From NCBI GenBank assembly GCA_016712175.1, contig JADJRQ010000002.1, forward strand, positions 1 through 64,000: DNA of 64,000 nt, read 5' to 3'. A program made the position numbers and the translations under genes. This DNA comes from Solirubrobacterales bacterium. Its GTDB lineage: Bacteria > Actinomycetota > Thermoleophilia > Solirubrobacterales > 70-9. Position 1 is the stretch's first letter. Each line of letters begins with the position of its first letter. Below are positions 26,651 through 35,874 of this stretch, piece after piece. Under the pieces are notes generated by a model. The model did no database searches. It worked only from the letters and a program-made list of their open reading frames with translations, and had not been told where the DNA came from.

Positions 26651-27643
26651 CTAGAAGCGGGATCCCTCGGGCACGTAGAGGTCGGTGAAATGGGCGATGC
26701 AGTACCTGTCGGTCATGCCGGCGAGCAGGTCGGTCACCCGCTGGAGATCGTCCGCGCTCGGGTCGATCACCGGGACCTCATCGAGTCGCTCCATGTAGTG
26801 ATCGAAAAGAATGTGGAGGGCACGCGTGACCCTTTCGTGCTCCTTCCGCGCCGTTTCACCGAGGTAGACGTTCTGGAACATGAATTTCCGCAGCCGCAGC
26901 ATGGCCGCGCCCATCGATTCACTCTGCTGGATCTCGTCGCCGGTCTGCGACTGCTCGACGATGTCGGTCACCAGGGAGTCGATCCGGCTGGACCCGGTCG
27001 GGCCGAGCATGGCTATTTCGTCTGTTGGCAGGTCATCCGGGCTGAGTATCCCGGCGCGAAGGGCGTCGTCGATGTCGTGGTTGATGTACGCGACCCGGTC
27101 GACCAGCCGTACGATCTGGCCTTCGAGCGAAGCGCTCTTCACTGGTCCTGTGTGATTGAGGATTCCCTGGCGCACCGGCTCGTTCAGGTTCAGTCCCCGC
27201 CCCTCTCGTTCGAGCACGTCGACCACCCTCAACGAGTGCTCGTTGTGCCGGAAGCCCGGTCCCCCACGAGCCTTGCTCGCTTCGTCGAGGGCCTGCTCGC
27301 CGATATGGCCGAATGGAGGATGGCCGAGGTCATGCGCCAGGCCAATCGCTTCGGTCAGGTCTTCGTTCAGGTCGAGCGCCCGGGCGACGGTACGGGCGAT
27401 CCCGGTCGCTTCCAGTGTATGCGTCAGGCGGGTCCGGTAGTGGTCGCCCTCGGGTGCGATGAAGACCTGGGTCTTGTGCATGAGGCGGCGAAATGACTTG
27501 CTGTGGACAATCCGGTCGCGGTCTCGCTGGAACGGCGTGCGCAGATGGCTGTCTTCCTCCGGTACCGCCCTCGGTCGCCGGCCACGAGAGAACCGCGCGA
27601 TCCGAAAGGGTCGCTCTTTCGCGTTCACTGACTTGTTCGGCAA
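26651..27643 (-). CDS. dgt: deoxyguanosinetriphosphate triphosphohydrolase-like protein
   Basis: 330 residues, HD superfamily. The signature ligands are R-L-T-H-T-L-E, GLAHDLGHPPFGHIGE and, later, YINHDIDDA, which hold the metal. N-terminus FQRDRDRIVHSKSFRRL and C-terminus are typical of the type 2 dGTPase group usually found just before dnaG. Releases triphosphate from dNTPs and so tunes dNTP pools. Genomic order recO-dgt-dnaG is common in actinobacteria. Confidence 0.95.
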   Translation of the reverse strand: MPNKSVNAKERPFRIARFSRGRRPRAVPEEDSHLRTPFQRDRDRIVHSKSFRRLMHKTQVFIAPEGDHYRTRLTHTLEATGIARTVARALDLNEDLTEAIGLAHDLGHPPFGHIGEQALDEASKARGGPGFRHNEHSLRVVDVLEREGRGLNLNEPVRQGILNHTGPVKSASLEGQIVRLVDRVAYINHDIDDALRAGILSPDDLPTDEIAMLGPTGSSRIDSLVTDIVEQSQTGDEIQQSESMGAAMLRLRKFMFQNVYLGETARKEHERVTRALHILFDHYMERLDEVPVIDPSADDLQRVTDLLAGMTDRYCIAHFTDLYVPEGSRF

Positions 27644-27655
27644 ACGGTGAGGTCA

Positions 27656-28393
27656 TCAGGCTGCTGCGGTTTCTTCCGGTCTCGGCAGGCGGACGTGGGC
27701 GTGGTGTTCGAGAGTGTCGCCGATCGCACGGCCCGCCTGTTTCACCGCTGCGGAAGAACTCACGGTTCCGTCACTCATCGGTGACCCGAGTGCGGTGACC
27801 ATGAACTCGTGGGCCTCTCCCGAGAACGGAAAAGAGTTGGCCTCACAGGTCGGGCAGACAACGCCGCCGGCGGCGCCGGAGAAGGCGGTGAGGTGGTCAG
27901 TCGCTCCACACCTGGAACAGCCGGAGAGCTCGGGGGCAAAGCCGGCTGCCAGAGCCAGCTTCAGGCGAAAGGTGACCATGCCGCCGAGGCCGGCGATATC
28001 GCCTTCCGGATCGGCATCAACCAGCGCCAGATAGCGGCAGAGGAGGTTGTAAGCGGGCTGATTTGGCTCGGCGCCGTCGAGCAACTTCAGCACCGCACCG
28101 CAGGCGTCTCCGGCAGCCCGGATCCCGCGCGCGGAGGAGCGGAGCGCGCCGTAGCCGTCAACGGTTTCAGCCGCCGTGACTGTGTGCAGGTCGCCGCGGC
28201 CACGATGCAGCACCAGGCTCAGCCGGAAGAAAGGCTCGAGCCGTCCGCCGAACCGGGACTTCGGCTTGCGCACCCCTTTTGCGATCCCGCCAAGCCGGCC
28301 GTACTCGCGTGAATACAGGTGGAGGATGCGGTCGGCCTCGCCATATCGGATCGAGCGAAGGACGACCGCTTCGGTTTTGAAAGTTCCGGCCAT
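27656..28393 (-). CDS. recO: DNA repair protein RecO
   Basis: 245 residues. OB-fold start (KTEAVVLRSIRYGEADRILH), central helical region, and a four-Cys zinc site CSRCGATD...CPTCE at about residues 155-182. Loads RecA onto SSB-coated single strands with RecR/RecF. It lies 12 bases before dgt and 33 bases after mutM, likely in one transcript. Confidence 0.95.
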   Translation of the reverse strand: MAGTFKTEAVVLRSIRYGEADRILHLYSREYGRLGGIAKGVRKPKSRFGGRLEPFFRLSLVLHRGRGDLHTVTAAETVDGYGALRSSARGIRAAGDACGAVLKLLDGAEPNQPAYNLLCRYLALVDADPEGDIAGLGGMVTFRLKLALAAGFAPELSGCSRCGATDHLTAFSGAAGGVVCPTCEANSFPFSGEAHEFMVTALGSPMSDGTVSSSAAVKQAGRAIGDTLEHHAHVRLPRPEETAAA

Positions 28394-28426
28394 CGTTAAA
28401 GGTTGCCGGATCAGCCGGACGGGCCT

Positions 28427-29320
28427 TCAGGCGCGCCGTCGCCGCGGAGGCTTTCGCAGCTTGACCTGGCAATTCGGGCAGAAGTAGGTCGAGCGGCCCC
28501 CGACCACGATCCGGACGATCGTCTCGCCGCATTCGGGACAATCCTCGCCTTCGCGACGGTGGACCAGGAACTCGTTCTGCATCGAACCGGCCTCCCCCTT
28601 GGCGTCACGGTAGTCGTCGATCGAGGCGCCACCGAGGTCGAGGCCACGTTCGAGCGCTTCGACCACTCCATCGCGAAGAGCCTTGTGGTGCTCCGGCTTG
28701 AGCGATGCACCGGTCGTCAGCGGGTGGATCCGGGCCCGGAACAGCGCCTCGTCGGCGTAGATGTTGCCGACTCCGACGACCCCCTTCTGGTTGAGGAGGA
28801 ACGACTTGAGCGGACCGGTCCGGTTGGCGGTCATCGCAGCCATCGATTCGACCGTGAACTCGGGCGAGAGCGGTTCGACCCCGAGCCGGGAATCAAAGTA
28901 GACCTCGAGCGCCTTGTCATCGGCGACGAAGCCGCGGCCGAAGCGCCGCGGGTCGGTGAAACGAAGCTCACCCCCGTCATCAAGGGAGAACCGGGCCTTG
29001 AGGTGCTTGACACCCTGATCCGCCTCATAGATCCGGGCGTCACCTGGATTCTCGACTCCGTCGGGGTCAACCAGAATCAGGCTGCCAGTCATGCGCAGGT
29101 GGATGACAACGGAGTTGCCATCGGCAAGTTCCAGTATCAGATACTTGCCACGCCGGCCAACATCAACGATTTCCCGGCCTTCAACCGCCTTCTCAAAGAC
29201 ATGAGGAAGTTCCGGCTTCGAAAAGTAAGAGTCGAGGACTTCTACAGCTTCAATTGTGCGCCCGACCAGATCGGGTTCCAGCTGGCGACGGATCGTCTCG
29301 ACTTCAGGCAACTCTGGCAC
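28427..29320 (-). CDS. mutM: formamidopyrimidine-DNA glycosylase
   Basis: 297 residues. The mature N-terminus PELPEVETIRRQL contains the catalytic Pro2 and Glu3. LRMTGSL segment and Lys of the beta-hairpin follow, then the helix-two-turn-helix with NIYADEALFRARIHP, and a C-terminal zinc finger CPECGE...CPNCQ. Removes 8-oxoguanine and nicks the strand. A basic tail follows the finger (KLRKPPRRRRA). 16 bases downstream of xerD. Confidence 0.97.
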   Translation of the reverse strand: MPELPEVETIRRQLEPDLVGRTIEAVEVLDSYFSKPELPHVFEKAVEGREIVDVGRRGKYLILELADGNSVVIHLRMTGSLILVDPDGVENPGDARIYEADQGVKHLKARFSLDDGGELRFTDPRRFGRGFVADDKALEVYFDSRLGVEPLSPEFTVESMAAMTANRTGPLKSFLLNQKGVVGVGNIYADEALFRARIHPLTTGASLKPEHHKALRDGVVEALERGLDLGGASIDDYRDAKGEAGSMQNEFLVHRREGEDCPECGETIVRIVVGGRSTYFCPNCQVKLRKPPRRRRA

Positions 29321-29336
29321 TCCCCAAGGATATGGA

Positions 29337-30290
29337 CTAAGTCGTAACGGCCCTAGGGTGCGTCTTGAAATAGACGTCTTTCAGCTGCTCGCCTGACAAG
29401 TGGGTGTAAATCTGCGTCGTTGCGACATCGGCGTGACCGAGCATTTCCTGGACTGCCCGAAGGTCACAACCTCCGGCCAGCAGGTGGGTTGCGAATGAAT
29501 GGCGCAGGGTGTGCGGGCTCATGCGATTTTCGAGTCCGGCCGTGCGGGCGTGACCCTGAACGATCTTGTAGAGCCCCTGCCGGGTCAGGGCCTTGCCGCG
29601 GAAGTTGAGGAACAGGGCCTTTTCCGAGCGTCCTTTGACCAGTTCGGGCCTGGCCGAGCGCTGGTACATCTCGATCGCGGCGATCGCCTGACGGCCGAGC
29701 GGCACGATGCGCTCCTTGCTGCCCTTGCCCCGGGCCTTGAGCATCCCGTGGTGGGTGTCGACGTCGGTGGTCTCGAGGCCGGTCAACTCGGAGGCACGCA
29801 GGCCGCAGGCATACATCACTTCAAGGATGGCGCGGTCGCGGTACGCCTGCGGCGATGAGCCCTTAGGCGAAGCAAGAAGTTTCGAGACTTCCGCCTGGTT
29901 CAGCACGTTCGGCAACTTCTTCGCCCGCCGCGGGGTGGTCAGGCCGACGGTTGGGTCGTCAATGATCAGGTCTTCACGGCGCAAGTGCTTGTAGAAGGAC
30001 CGCAGCGCGGCGGTCTTGCGATGGACGGTGGAGGCAGCAAGAGGATGCTCGCCGTCGGCTGATGTCAAAGAACCGACAAATTCCGACATCTGCGCGGCGG
30101 TGATCTCGATCGGGTCGATACCCCGTTCGCGCAGGTACTCACCAAACTGGAGCAGATCGGTCCGGTAGGCATTCAGAGTGTTGCGAGAGAGTCCGCGTTC
30201 CAGCTCGAGGTAGGCCAGAAATTCGAGCAGCAGGTGCTCAAAGCGGGCGTTTTCGAGCTCGACATCCGGAGTGGCGACGGCAGGCGGCAT
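29337..30290 (-). CDS. xerD: tyrosine recombinase XerD
   Basis: 317 residues. N-terminal SAM-like DNA-binding domain (FLAYLELERGLSRNTLNAYR), C-terminal catalytic domain with Arg in YACGLRASELTGL, Lys in ARGKGSKERIVPLG, H-x-x-R in SPHTLRHSFATHLL, LGHADVATTQIYTH with His and the Tyr nucleophile. Resolves chromosome dimers at dif. It is among core genes and lacks phage neighbours, so it is the housekeeping enzyme and not an integrase. Confidence 0.95.
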   Translation of the reverse strand: MPPAVATPDVELENARFEHLLLEFLAYLELERGLSRNTLNAYRTDLLQFGEYLRERGIDPIEITAAQMSEFVGSLTSADGEHPLAASTVHRKTAALRSFYKHLRREDLIIDDPTVGLTTPRRAKKLPNVLNQAEVSKLLASPKGSSPQAYRDRAILEVMYACGLRASELTGLETTDVDTHHGMLKARGKGSKERIVPLGRQAIAAIEMYQRSARPELVKGRSEKALFLNFRGKALTRQGLYKIVQGHARTAGLENRMSPHTLRHSFATHLLAGGCDLRAVQEMLGHADVATTQIYTHLSGEQLKDVYFKTHPRAVTT

Positions 30291-30337
30291 GAGGACTCTT
30301 TCGTCCTGCTCGAAATCTTCCCTTGCCGCGCAACGAA

Positions 30338-31360
30338 TCAGCCGGGGATGAGTGCCGCAAGCCTCGCGCCGGCCGCGAGCGGGCCGCTGAAGAACTCGGG
30401 GTCCTCTTCAAGGTCCCGTCCCATCGTCCGGCGAGGCAGACCGGACGACCCGTATCCGTCGAGGTCGACCGGTTCGAAGGTGACGTGGTGCCGTCCCCCG
30501 GCGATCCCCTCGACCACTTCGGCAATGTCATCGCGGCCTTCTGGAAGCGGGACGTCGACTCCGGACAACAGCAGCCTCAGGACCGACTGAGAATGATGGC
30601 TGAGCCCGCGGTGCCTGCCCCTCGGATCAGAGCCCGAGAGCCGGGGCGAAAGGACGACCGGAGCCTTCAGGGAAAGTCCGGCGTGGGCCACATCGAGCGC
30701 CACCATCCCACCATGACCAAAAACCGTGGCCGAGCCGAGGATGCCGGGACCCGGTCCGCAGATGACTCCACTCCATCCGAGAGAAGCGGCCGCATCGATC
30801 GCTCCGACCAGCGAAATGGCCTCACCCTGGCCACCATAGGCCGGTCCGGCGGTCACATGACCGGCGAGCAATCCACTCTTGAGAAGATTCGCCACATCAT
30901 TCGAAAGACCCCCGGGCAGTGCTCCCCCGCCGGTCTGGATATAGCCGATCCGAGGCTCACTACCGGAAGCTGAGTTCGCAGCGGCCCAGACTGCCGGTGC
31001 GAGATGCCCGTGGAGCCCGATCGCGAGAACCGGAACAGCCGCTGCCCCTATCCCGGTCCCATCATCGACCGGTCGCTCGATCGTGCCCACCGGATGCTGG
31101 AGCGAGCTGTAGTTCAGCTTCATCACGTGCTCCTCGTCCGAGCCGGTGGCCTCCAGTCCACGAGTCAGGTTCACGTGGACGATGTCGAAGCCGCCGGATC
31201 CGAGGCCCAGGTCGAGAGCCTCGACGTTGACGACCACGTCATCTCCAACTTCACAGACCCCGACCATGGCTTCGTCGGCCCAGGCGCGCCGGCGCTCGCC
31301 ATCGATCTCGGTCTCGAGGGGGACTGCCGAGACCACGACGGCCCGGCGCAATTTCAGCAC
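30338..31360 (-). CDS. DUF3866 family protein
   Basis: 340 residues, cytosolic, single domain. Features: VVVNVEALDLGLGSGGFDIVHVN, KLNYSSLQHPVGTIE, IGYIQTGGGALPGGLSNDV, AGPAYGGQGEAISLVGA and a His-rich GRHRGLSHHSQSV near the end. The family is known from Gram-positive bacteria and lies near M20 peptidase or xerD genes, but no reaction is assigned. Here it overlaps the M20 peptidase gene by 7 bases. The conserved His and Asp residues suggest an enzyme; that is inference. Confidence 0.85.
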   Translation of the reverse strand: MLKLRRAVVVSAVPLETEIDGERRRAWADEAMVGVCEVGDDVVVNVEALDLGLGSGGFDIVHVNLTRGLEATGSDEEHVMKLNYSSLQHPVGTIERPVDDGTGIGAAAVPVLAIGLHGHLAPAVWAAANSASGSEPRIGYIQTGGGALPGGLSNDVANLLKSGLLAGHVTAGPAYGGQGEAISLVGAIDAAASLGWSGVICGPGPGILGSATVFGHGGMVALDVAHAGLSLKAPVVLSPRLSGSDPRGRHRGLSHHSQSVLRLLLSGVDVPLPEGRDDIAEVVEGIAGGRHHVTFEPVDLDGYGSSGLPRRTMGRDLEEDPEFFSGPLAAGARLAALIPG

Positions 31361-32451
31361 CGGGCGGCCGACGCTTTCAGGATTTCTTCGCAGATCTCGA
31401 GCATCTCGACCAGATTGTCGCGTGGAACTGACTCTTCGTGCGTGTGGTTGTCGTAAGTGCCGTTGGCCAGCAGCAGGACGTCGATCCCAGCGGCCATGAA
31501 GACGTTGGCGTCGCTGCCGCCTCCGGTCGCCCTACGGACCGGCTCGTGACCGCGTGCTCGCAGGGCCTCTTCGGCGGCGATCAGGGCCGGAGAGTCGTCC
31601 GGCGTCAGGTATCCCCGGAAGATCTCCTCGGTGACGATGTCGACTTCGCAGCCATTCGCGGACGCAGCCCAGACCATGGCGTCGCTCATCTCGGCTATTC
31701 GATCGGTCACTTTGTCCGGATCGATCGAACGGACTTCACCCGAGACCAGGCAGCTGCCGGGAATTATGTTGCCCGACGAGCCGCCTTCGATCCGCCCGAT
31801 GTTCGCCGTGGTCTCTTCGTCGACCCGTCCCAGCTTCATCTCGCCGATTGCCGCAGCGGCGGTGACGATCGCTGAACGCCCGGCCTCCGGGACAAGCCCC
31901 GCGTGGGCTTCCACTCCAGTGAACTCGGCAGTGATCCGGTGAAGGCTTGGGGAAGCGGTAATCACCTCTCCGATGTCGGTCGCGTGATCGAACACGAACC
32001 CTGTTTTCGATTCGAGTCGTGAGACATCGAAAGCCGCAGCGCCGCGCAGGCCCTGCTCTTCGGCCACCGTGAACAACAATTCGATCCCGATCGGTGGGGG
32101 TCTGGTCGAATACCGGCTCGCCAGTTCCATGAGCACCGCGACGGCGGCCTTGTTGTCGGCGCCGAGGATCGTGTCGCCCCCGCTCCGGTAGACGCCTTCG
32201 TCATCGAGTACGACCTCGATCGGACCGGAGTGCGGAACAGTGTCGATGTGCGCCGCGAACAACACGAATCCGGGCTTCTCGCCCTCAACCCTGACCAAGA
32301 GGTTGCCGGCACCCGCCCCGGCCGGGCCTGCAGCATCATCTTCCGACACCTCGAGCCCGAAGGATTCGAGCTCAGCCTTTACCGCAGCGGCGATCTCAGC
32401 TTCTTCACCGGTGGGACTGGAAATCTCGCAGAGCCGGACGAAGCGACTCAA
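31354..32451 (-). CDS. M20-family metallopeptidase (tripeptidase-like)
   Basis: 365 residues. Zinc ligands in AAHIDTVPH, LGADNKAAVAVL, the catalytic EE in TVAEEQGLRG, Asp in FVFDHATD, and a late His in NTHEES-type YDNHTHEE. The lid domain lies between (EFTGVEAHAGL...GNIIPGS). Resembles peptidase T-like M20B proteins; dipeptidase or tripeptidase activity is probable. Between pyrG (8 bases) and DUF3866 (overlap). Confidence 0.9.
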   Translation of the reverse strand: MSRFVRLCEISSPTGEEAEIAAAVKAELESFGLEVSEDDAAGPAGAGAGNLLVRVEGEKPGFVLFAAHIDTVPHSGPIEVVLDDEGVYRSGGDTILGADNKAAVAVLMELASRYSTRPPPIGIELLFTVAEEQGLRGAAAFDVSRLESKTGFVFDHATDIGEVITASPSLHRITAEFTGVEAHAGLVPEAGRSAIVTAAAAIGEMKLGRVDEETTANIGRIEGGSSGNIIPGSCLVSGEVRSIDPDKVTDRIAEMSDAMVWAASANGCEVDIVTEEIFRGYLTPDDSPALIAAEEALRARGHEPVRRATGGGSDANVFMAAGIDVLLLANGTYDNHTHEESVPRDNLVEMLEICEEILKASAARC

Positions 32452-32458
32452 GCGAAGG

Positions 32459-34123
32459 TCACTGACTGACCCGGTCCCCGTCCGTCTCGGCGGGAACTTC
32501 TCCGGCGCCTCCGGATCCTGCGCGCTCGGCGGCAGCCTTCATGAATTCCCGGAAGAGCGGCTCCGGGTGGTTGGGCCGGGAATTGAACTCGGGATGGAAC
32601 TGCGCGGCAACGTAGAACGGGTGGTCCGGGACTTCGACCATCTCGACCAGGCGCTCGTCCGGTGAGGTGCCGCCGGCGACCAAGCCCTCGTCTTCGAGCC
32701 GGGTCCGAAGCAGGTTGTTGACTTCGTAACGGTGACGGTGGCGCTTGTAGATGACCGGTTCGCCATAGATCTCGACCGCACGAGTGCCCTCGTGGAGCTT
32801 CACCGGGTCGGCGCCGAGCCGCATCGTGCCGCCCATGTCGGAGACTTCTTTCTGTTCGGGCAGTAGGTCGATCACGGGGAACGGGGTCTCCGGGTCGAAC
32901 TCGGCCGAATTGGCACCTTCCATACCGGCAATCGAACGTGCGAATTCGATCACCGCAATCTGCATGCCGAGGCAGATCCCGAGGTACGGAATGTCGTTCT
33001 CCCGGGCGTACTTGGCCGCCTCGACCTTGCCTTCGATCCCACGTTCACCGAAGCCACCGGGGATCAGCACCCCGTCGGCACCTTCAAGCTCACTGAGGTC
33101 AAAGTTTTCCGAATCGACCAGGTCACACTGGACCCTCACACCGTTGTGGATACCCCCATGTTCGAGGGCCTCCATCACCGACTTGTAGGAATCGGCGAGC
33201 TGGATGTACTTGCCGACCAGCGCAATCCGCACGGTTCCTTCGGCGCGATCCGCCATCCGTAGCATCTCTTCCCACTCGCTCAGGTCGGGAGCCGGAGCTT
33301 CCATGCGGAAATGTTCAACGATGAAATCATCGAGTCCCTCCGCCCGGTACATCAGCGGGATCTTGAAAACGTTGTCGACGTCCTGCCCGGAAATTACGGC
33401 TTCGATCGGAAGGCTGGCGAAGTGCGCGATCTTCTGCCGGATGTCCCGTTCGAGTCCGGTGACGGAGCGGCAAATCAACGCGTGAGGCTGGATACCGATG
33501 CGGCGCAACTCCTGAACCGAATGCTGGGTCGGCTTGGTCTTCATCTCGCCGGCGTGGCTGATGTACGGGACCAGGGTCAGGTGGATGAACATGGCCCGCT
33601 TTGGCGTCAGGTCGGTGTAAAGCTGCCGGATCGCCTCGAGGAACGGCAGCGATTCGATGTCGCCGACGGTGCCACCGATCTCGGTGATGACGAAATCGAC
33701 CTGCTTCGTTTCGGCGACTATCAGGATGCGGTTCTTGATCTCATCGGTGATGTGAGGGATCACCTGGACGGTGCCACCGAGGTAGTCGCCGCGCCGTTCG
33801 CGCCGGATGACCGAGTTGTAGATCGAGCCGGCGGTCACGTTCGAGGCGCGCGAGGTGTTCTCGTCGGTGAAGCGCTCGTAGTGGCCGAGGTCGAGGTCGG
33901 TCTCGGCGCCGTCCTCGGTCACGAAGACTTCTCCGTGCTGGAACGGACTCATCGTGCCTGGATCGACGTTGAGGTAGGGGTCGAACTTCTGGATCTGGAC
34001 CCGGAACCCGCGGGCCTTGAGCAGCCGGCCGATCGAAGCCGAAGCAATGCCCTTTCCGAGAGCAGAAAGCACGCCGCCAGTGACGAATATGAATCGCGTA
34101 TCTCGTTCGGTGGGATTGCTCAC
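32459..34123 (-). CDS. pyrG: CTP synthase
   Basis: 554 residues. Synthetase domain starts FIFVTGGVLSALGKGIASAS with the P-loop and contains QKFDPYLNVDPGTMSPFQHG; glutaminase domain has GICLGMQ (Cys nucleophile) and FHPEF (His, Glu). Converts UTP to CTP with glutamine nitrogen. The C-terminus has a short Gly/Glu extension. The ATG overlaps the stop of the phosphotransferase gene by 4 bases. Confidence 0.98.
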   Translation of the reverse strand: MSNPTERDTRFIFVTGGVLSALGKGIASASIGRLLKARGFRVQIQKFDPYLNVDPGTMSPFQHGEVFVTEDGAETDLDLGHYERFTDENTSRASNVTAGSIYNSVIRRERRGDYLGGTVQVIPHITDEIKNRILIVAETKQVDFVITEIGGTVGDIESLPFLEAIRQLYTDLTPKRAMFIHLTLVPYISHAGEMKTKPTQHSVQELRRIGIQPHALICRSVTGLERDIRQKIAHFASLPIEAVISGQDVDNVFKIPLMYRAEGLDDFIVEHFRMEAPAPDLSEWEEMLRMADRAEGTVRIALVGKYIQLADSYKSVMEALEHGGIHNGVRVQCDLVDSENFDLSELEGADGVLIPGGFGERGIEGKVEAAKYARENDIPYLGICLGMQIAVIEFARSIAGMEGANSAEFDPETPFPVIDLLPEQKEVSDMGGTMRLGADPVKLHEGTRAVEIYGEPVIYKRHRHRYEVNNLLRTRLEDEGLVAGGTSPDERLVEMVEVPDHPFYVAAQFHPEFNSRPNHPEPLFREFMKAAAERAGSGGAGEVPAETDGDRVSQ

Positions 34124-34926
34124 TTAACTCTCCCGAGAGAGTCTATAAACCGCAGAGGCGGAAACCGGTCGATGATCCCGGAAATTGAGCGAAATTCTCC
34201 GAGAATCGTGATCAAAATGACTACGCCCAGGGCGATCAGGCTTCCGGTGTCCCCCAGTTCGGTCAATAGCCACACCCCGACCATGGCTCCGGCAAGGTTC
34301 GAACCGGTGTCACCGAGCATCGCCCGGTTCCTCAGCGTGAAGGCGAGGCCGACGATGAATGGCCCGACAAACAGGCCGAGTAGTTCAATCGGCTGGATCG
34401 TCCAGCCGATCAGGCAGATTGCGGCCAGCACGATCAGCATCACCTTCTCCACTCTTCCGCCGCGCAGATCGAGCAGGTTGAAGAGGTTGGTCACGAGGAT
34501 CAGCAGCGCGATGTCGGCGATGTAGCCCAGCCATTCGTTGCCGGTTCCGGTCACGACATAGGCAGCAAGTGCCAGGGCACCGATCGCCTTGACCGCACCG
34601 GTCGAGAGTTCGCCGCCGGCCACCGCGCGGGCGTGGCCCCGCCAGCCGCGGGGAGTATCCGGGCTGGACCCCAGCCCGAGCGAATCGTCGAGAAGGCCGA
34701 GAAAAGCGACGCCGATCAAGTACACGATCCAGCGCCGCAGCTCCGGGTCGAGAAGGTCGAGGCCAGCCCTTTCATCCAGCACGGCGAGCGGCGCGAGCGC
34801 CACCAGAGCGGCAGTGACCAGCACCGCCCCGAGCGGGAAGGCGAGCACTTCGTCCCGGAAGTTCTTTCTCACGAGGCCCGAGCTGATCAAGCCACGACAG
34901 CCGGCCGGCACAACCAGTAGCGCCAC
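34120..34926 (-). CDS. MraY/WecA-like polyprenyl-phosphate phosphosugar transferase
   Basis: 268 residues, about eight membrane helices. Catalytic marks: FLGLLDDSLG (Asp pair), LFNLLDLRGGRVEK (N-x-x-N-x-x-D type motif) and MLGDTGSNLAG. Shorter than MraY, and the sequence before the GTG start at 34926 (TWLGLPVAIAVA) also looks like the missing half of the first helix, so the true start may lie nearer 34960. Likely makes a lipid-linked sugar for the cell wall. Placed between pyrG and steB. Confidence 0.82.
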   Translation of the reverse strand: MALLVVPAGCRGLISSGLVRKNFRDEVLAFPLGAVLVTAALVALAPLAVLDERAGLDLLDPELRRWIVYLIGVAFLGLLDDSLGLGSSPDTPRGWRGHARAVAGGELSTGAVKAIGALALAAYVVTGTGNEWLGYIADIALLILVTNLFNLLDLRGGRVEKVMLIVLAAICLIGWTIQPIELLGLFVGPFIVGLAFTLRNRAMLGDTGSNLAGAMVGVWLLTELGDTGSLIALGVVILITILGEFRSISGIIDRFPPLRFIDSLGRVK

Positions 34927-34962
34927 TGCGATTGCGACGGGCAGTCCCAGCCAGGTGACGCG

Positions 34963-35862
34963 TCAGCCCTGCTTTCGCCGGCCGGCATTTTTCGGCGGCA
35001 GCGGCTGGAGCAGTTCCGGCAAGAGGCGGTCGGATCCTTCTTTGACCCCGAACGAGCCTTGGGCTCCTGCCAGGGCGTAGATCAAGCTGACCTTGCCCGC
35101 CGGCTGGTCGAGGTTGTCAACACTGGTGAGATCGTTGCTTTCGAAGTAAGAGACCGAGGAAGGGTCTGTGCCGGTTTCTTCGATTCCGACCACCGCGGCG
35201 CGTGTTGATTCAGCACCGGCAATCAGTCCAGCGTCCAGCGATTTCACCTGATCAGCCTCCGAGGGTTCGAGGTCACCCGGCTCCGTCCGGTAGATCAGCA
35301 ACCCGTCCAGGTCACCGAAATCGCCGCTCGACTGCGACATGAGCTCGGACTTGGTCGCTTCGAGAAGGGGGCCGCCGACGATCAACTGCCGGCCGGTTGC
35401 CCGGCCGTAGCGCCCCAGCGCGTCACTGTTCCGCTTCAGGCCCGGGAATCTGAAGCCTCCGGGCAGGGCTCCGGCAATCGCTTCCGTGTCGGGTGGCTCA
35501 CCGATCACGCCGACTGCCACGAGGTCAGCTCCGGTCGGTTCGATCGCCCGGTCCACCGACTCGGTGATCTCGCTCGGCAGCGATCCGAAACCGACCAGCC
35601 CGATGCGGTCCCCACGAATCTGGTTCTGGGTGAGCGGGGGCAGCACGCTGTTGCCGAATTCGTCCGCCCAGCCCGCCTCGGTTTCGAGCTCATCGATCTG
35701 GCCGCGTGCATCATCGAGATCTCCGGTCAGGCTCGACTCGAGGTCCTTGCGGGTGTTGTTGAGCACGTCACCACCGACCTGCGAGCCGATCAGGATTCCG
35801 ATCGCCAGAGCGAGAAAGATGGCCGCGAGTGAGGCCGCGTGGTATCGAGCGCTGTAACCCAT
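34963..35862 (-). CDS. steB: SteB/MctB-like protein (copper transporter family label)
   Basis: 299 residues. An N-terminal membrane helix (SLAAIFLALAIGILIGSQVGG), a coiled coil (TRKDLESSLTGDLDDARGQI), then an extracellular alpha/beta domain. Databases call this family MctB copper transport protein; in corynebacteria the steA-steB pair acts in cell division and wall sensitivity. The adjacent steA supports the division role here. Gap to steA 12 bases. Confidence 0.85.
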   Translation of the reverse strand: MGYSARYHAASLAAIFLALAIGILIGSQVGGDVLNNTRKDLESSLTGDLDDARGQIDELETEAGWADEFGNSVLPPLTQNQIRGDRIGLVGFGSLPSEITESVDRAIEPTGADLVAVGVIGEPPDTEAIAGALPGGFRFPGLKRNSDALGRYGRATGRQLIVGGPLLEATKSELMSQSSGDFGDLDGLLIYRTEPGDLEPSEADQVKSLDAGLIAGAESTRAAVVGIEETGTDPSSVSYFESNDLTSVDNLDQPAGKVSLIYALAGAQGSFGVKEGSDRLLPELLQPLPPKNAGRRKQG

Positions 35863-35874
35863 TCGGGAAGCCTC

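Noticed and set aside
29337..30290. Phage or island integrase
   Set aside because: Sequence and neighbours (mutM, recO, pyrG) fit housekeeping XerD; no attachment repeats or phage genes.
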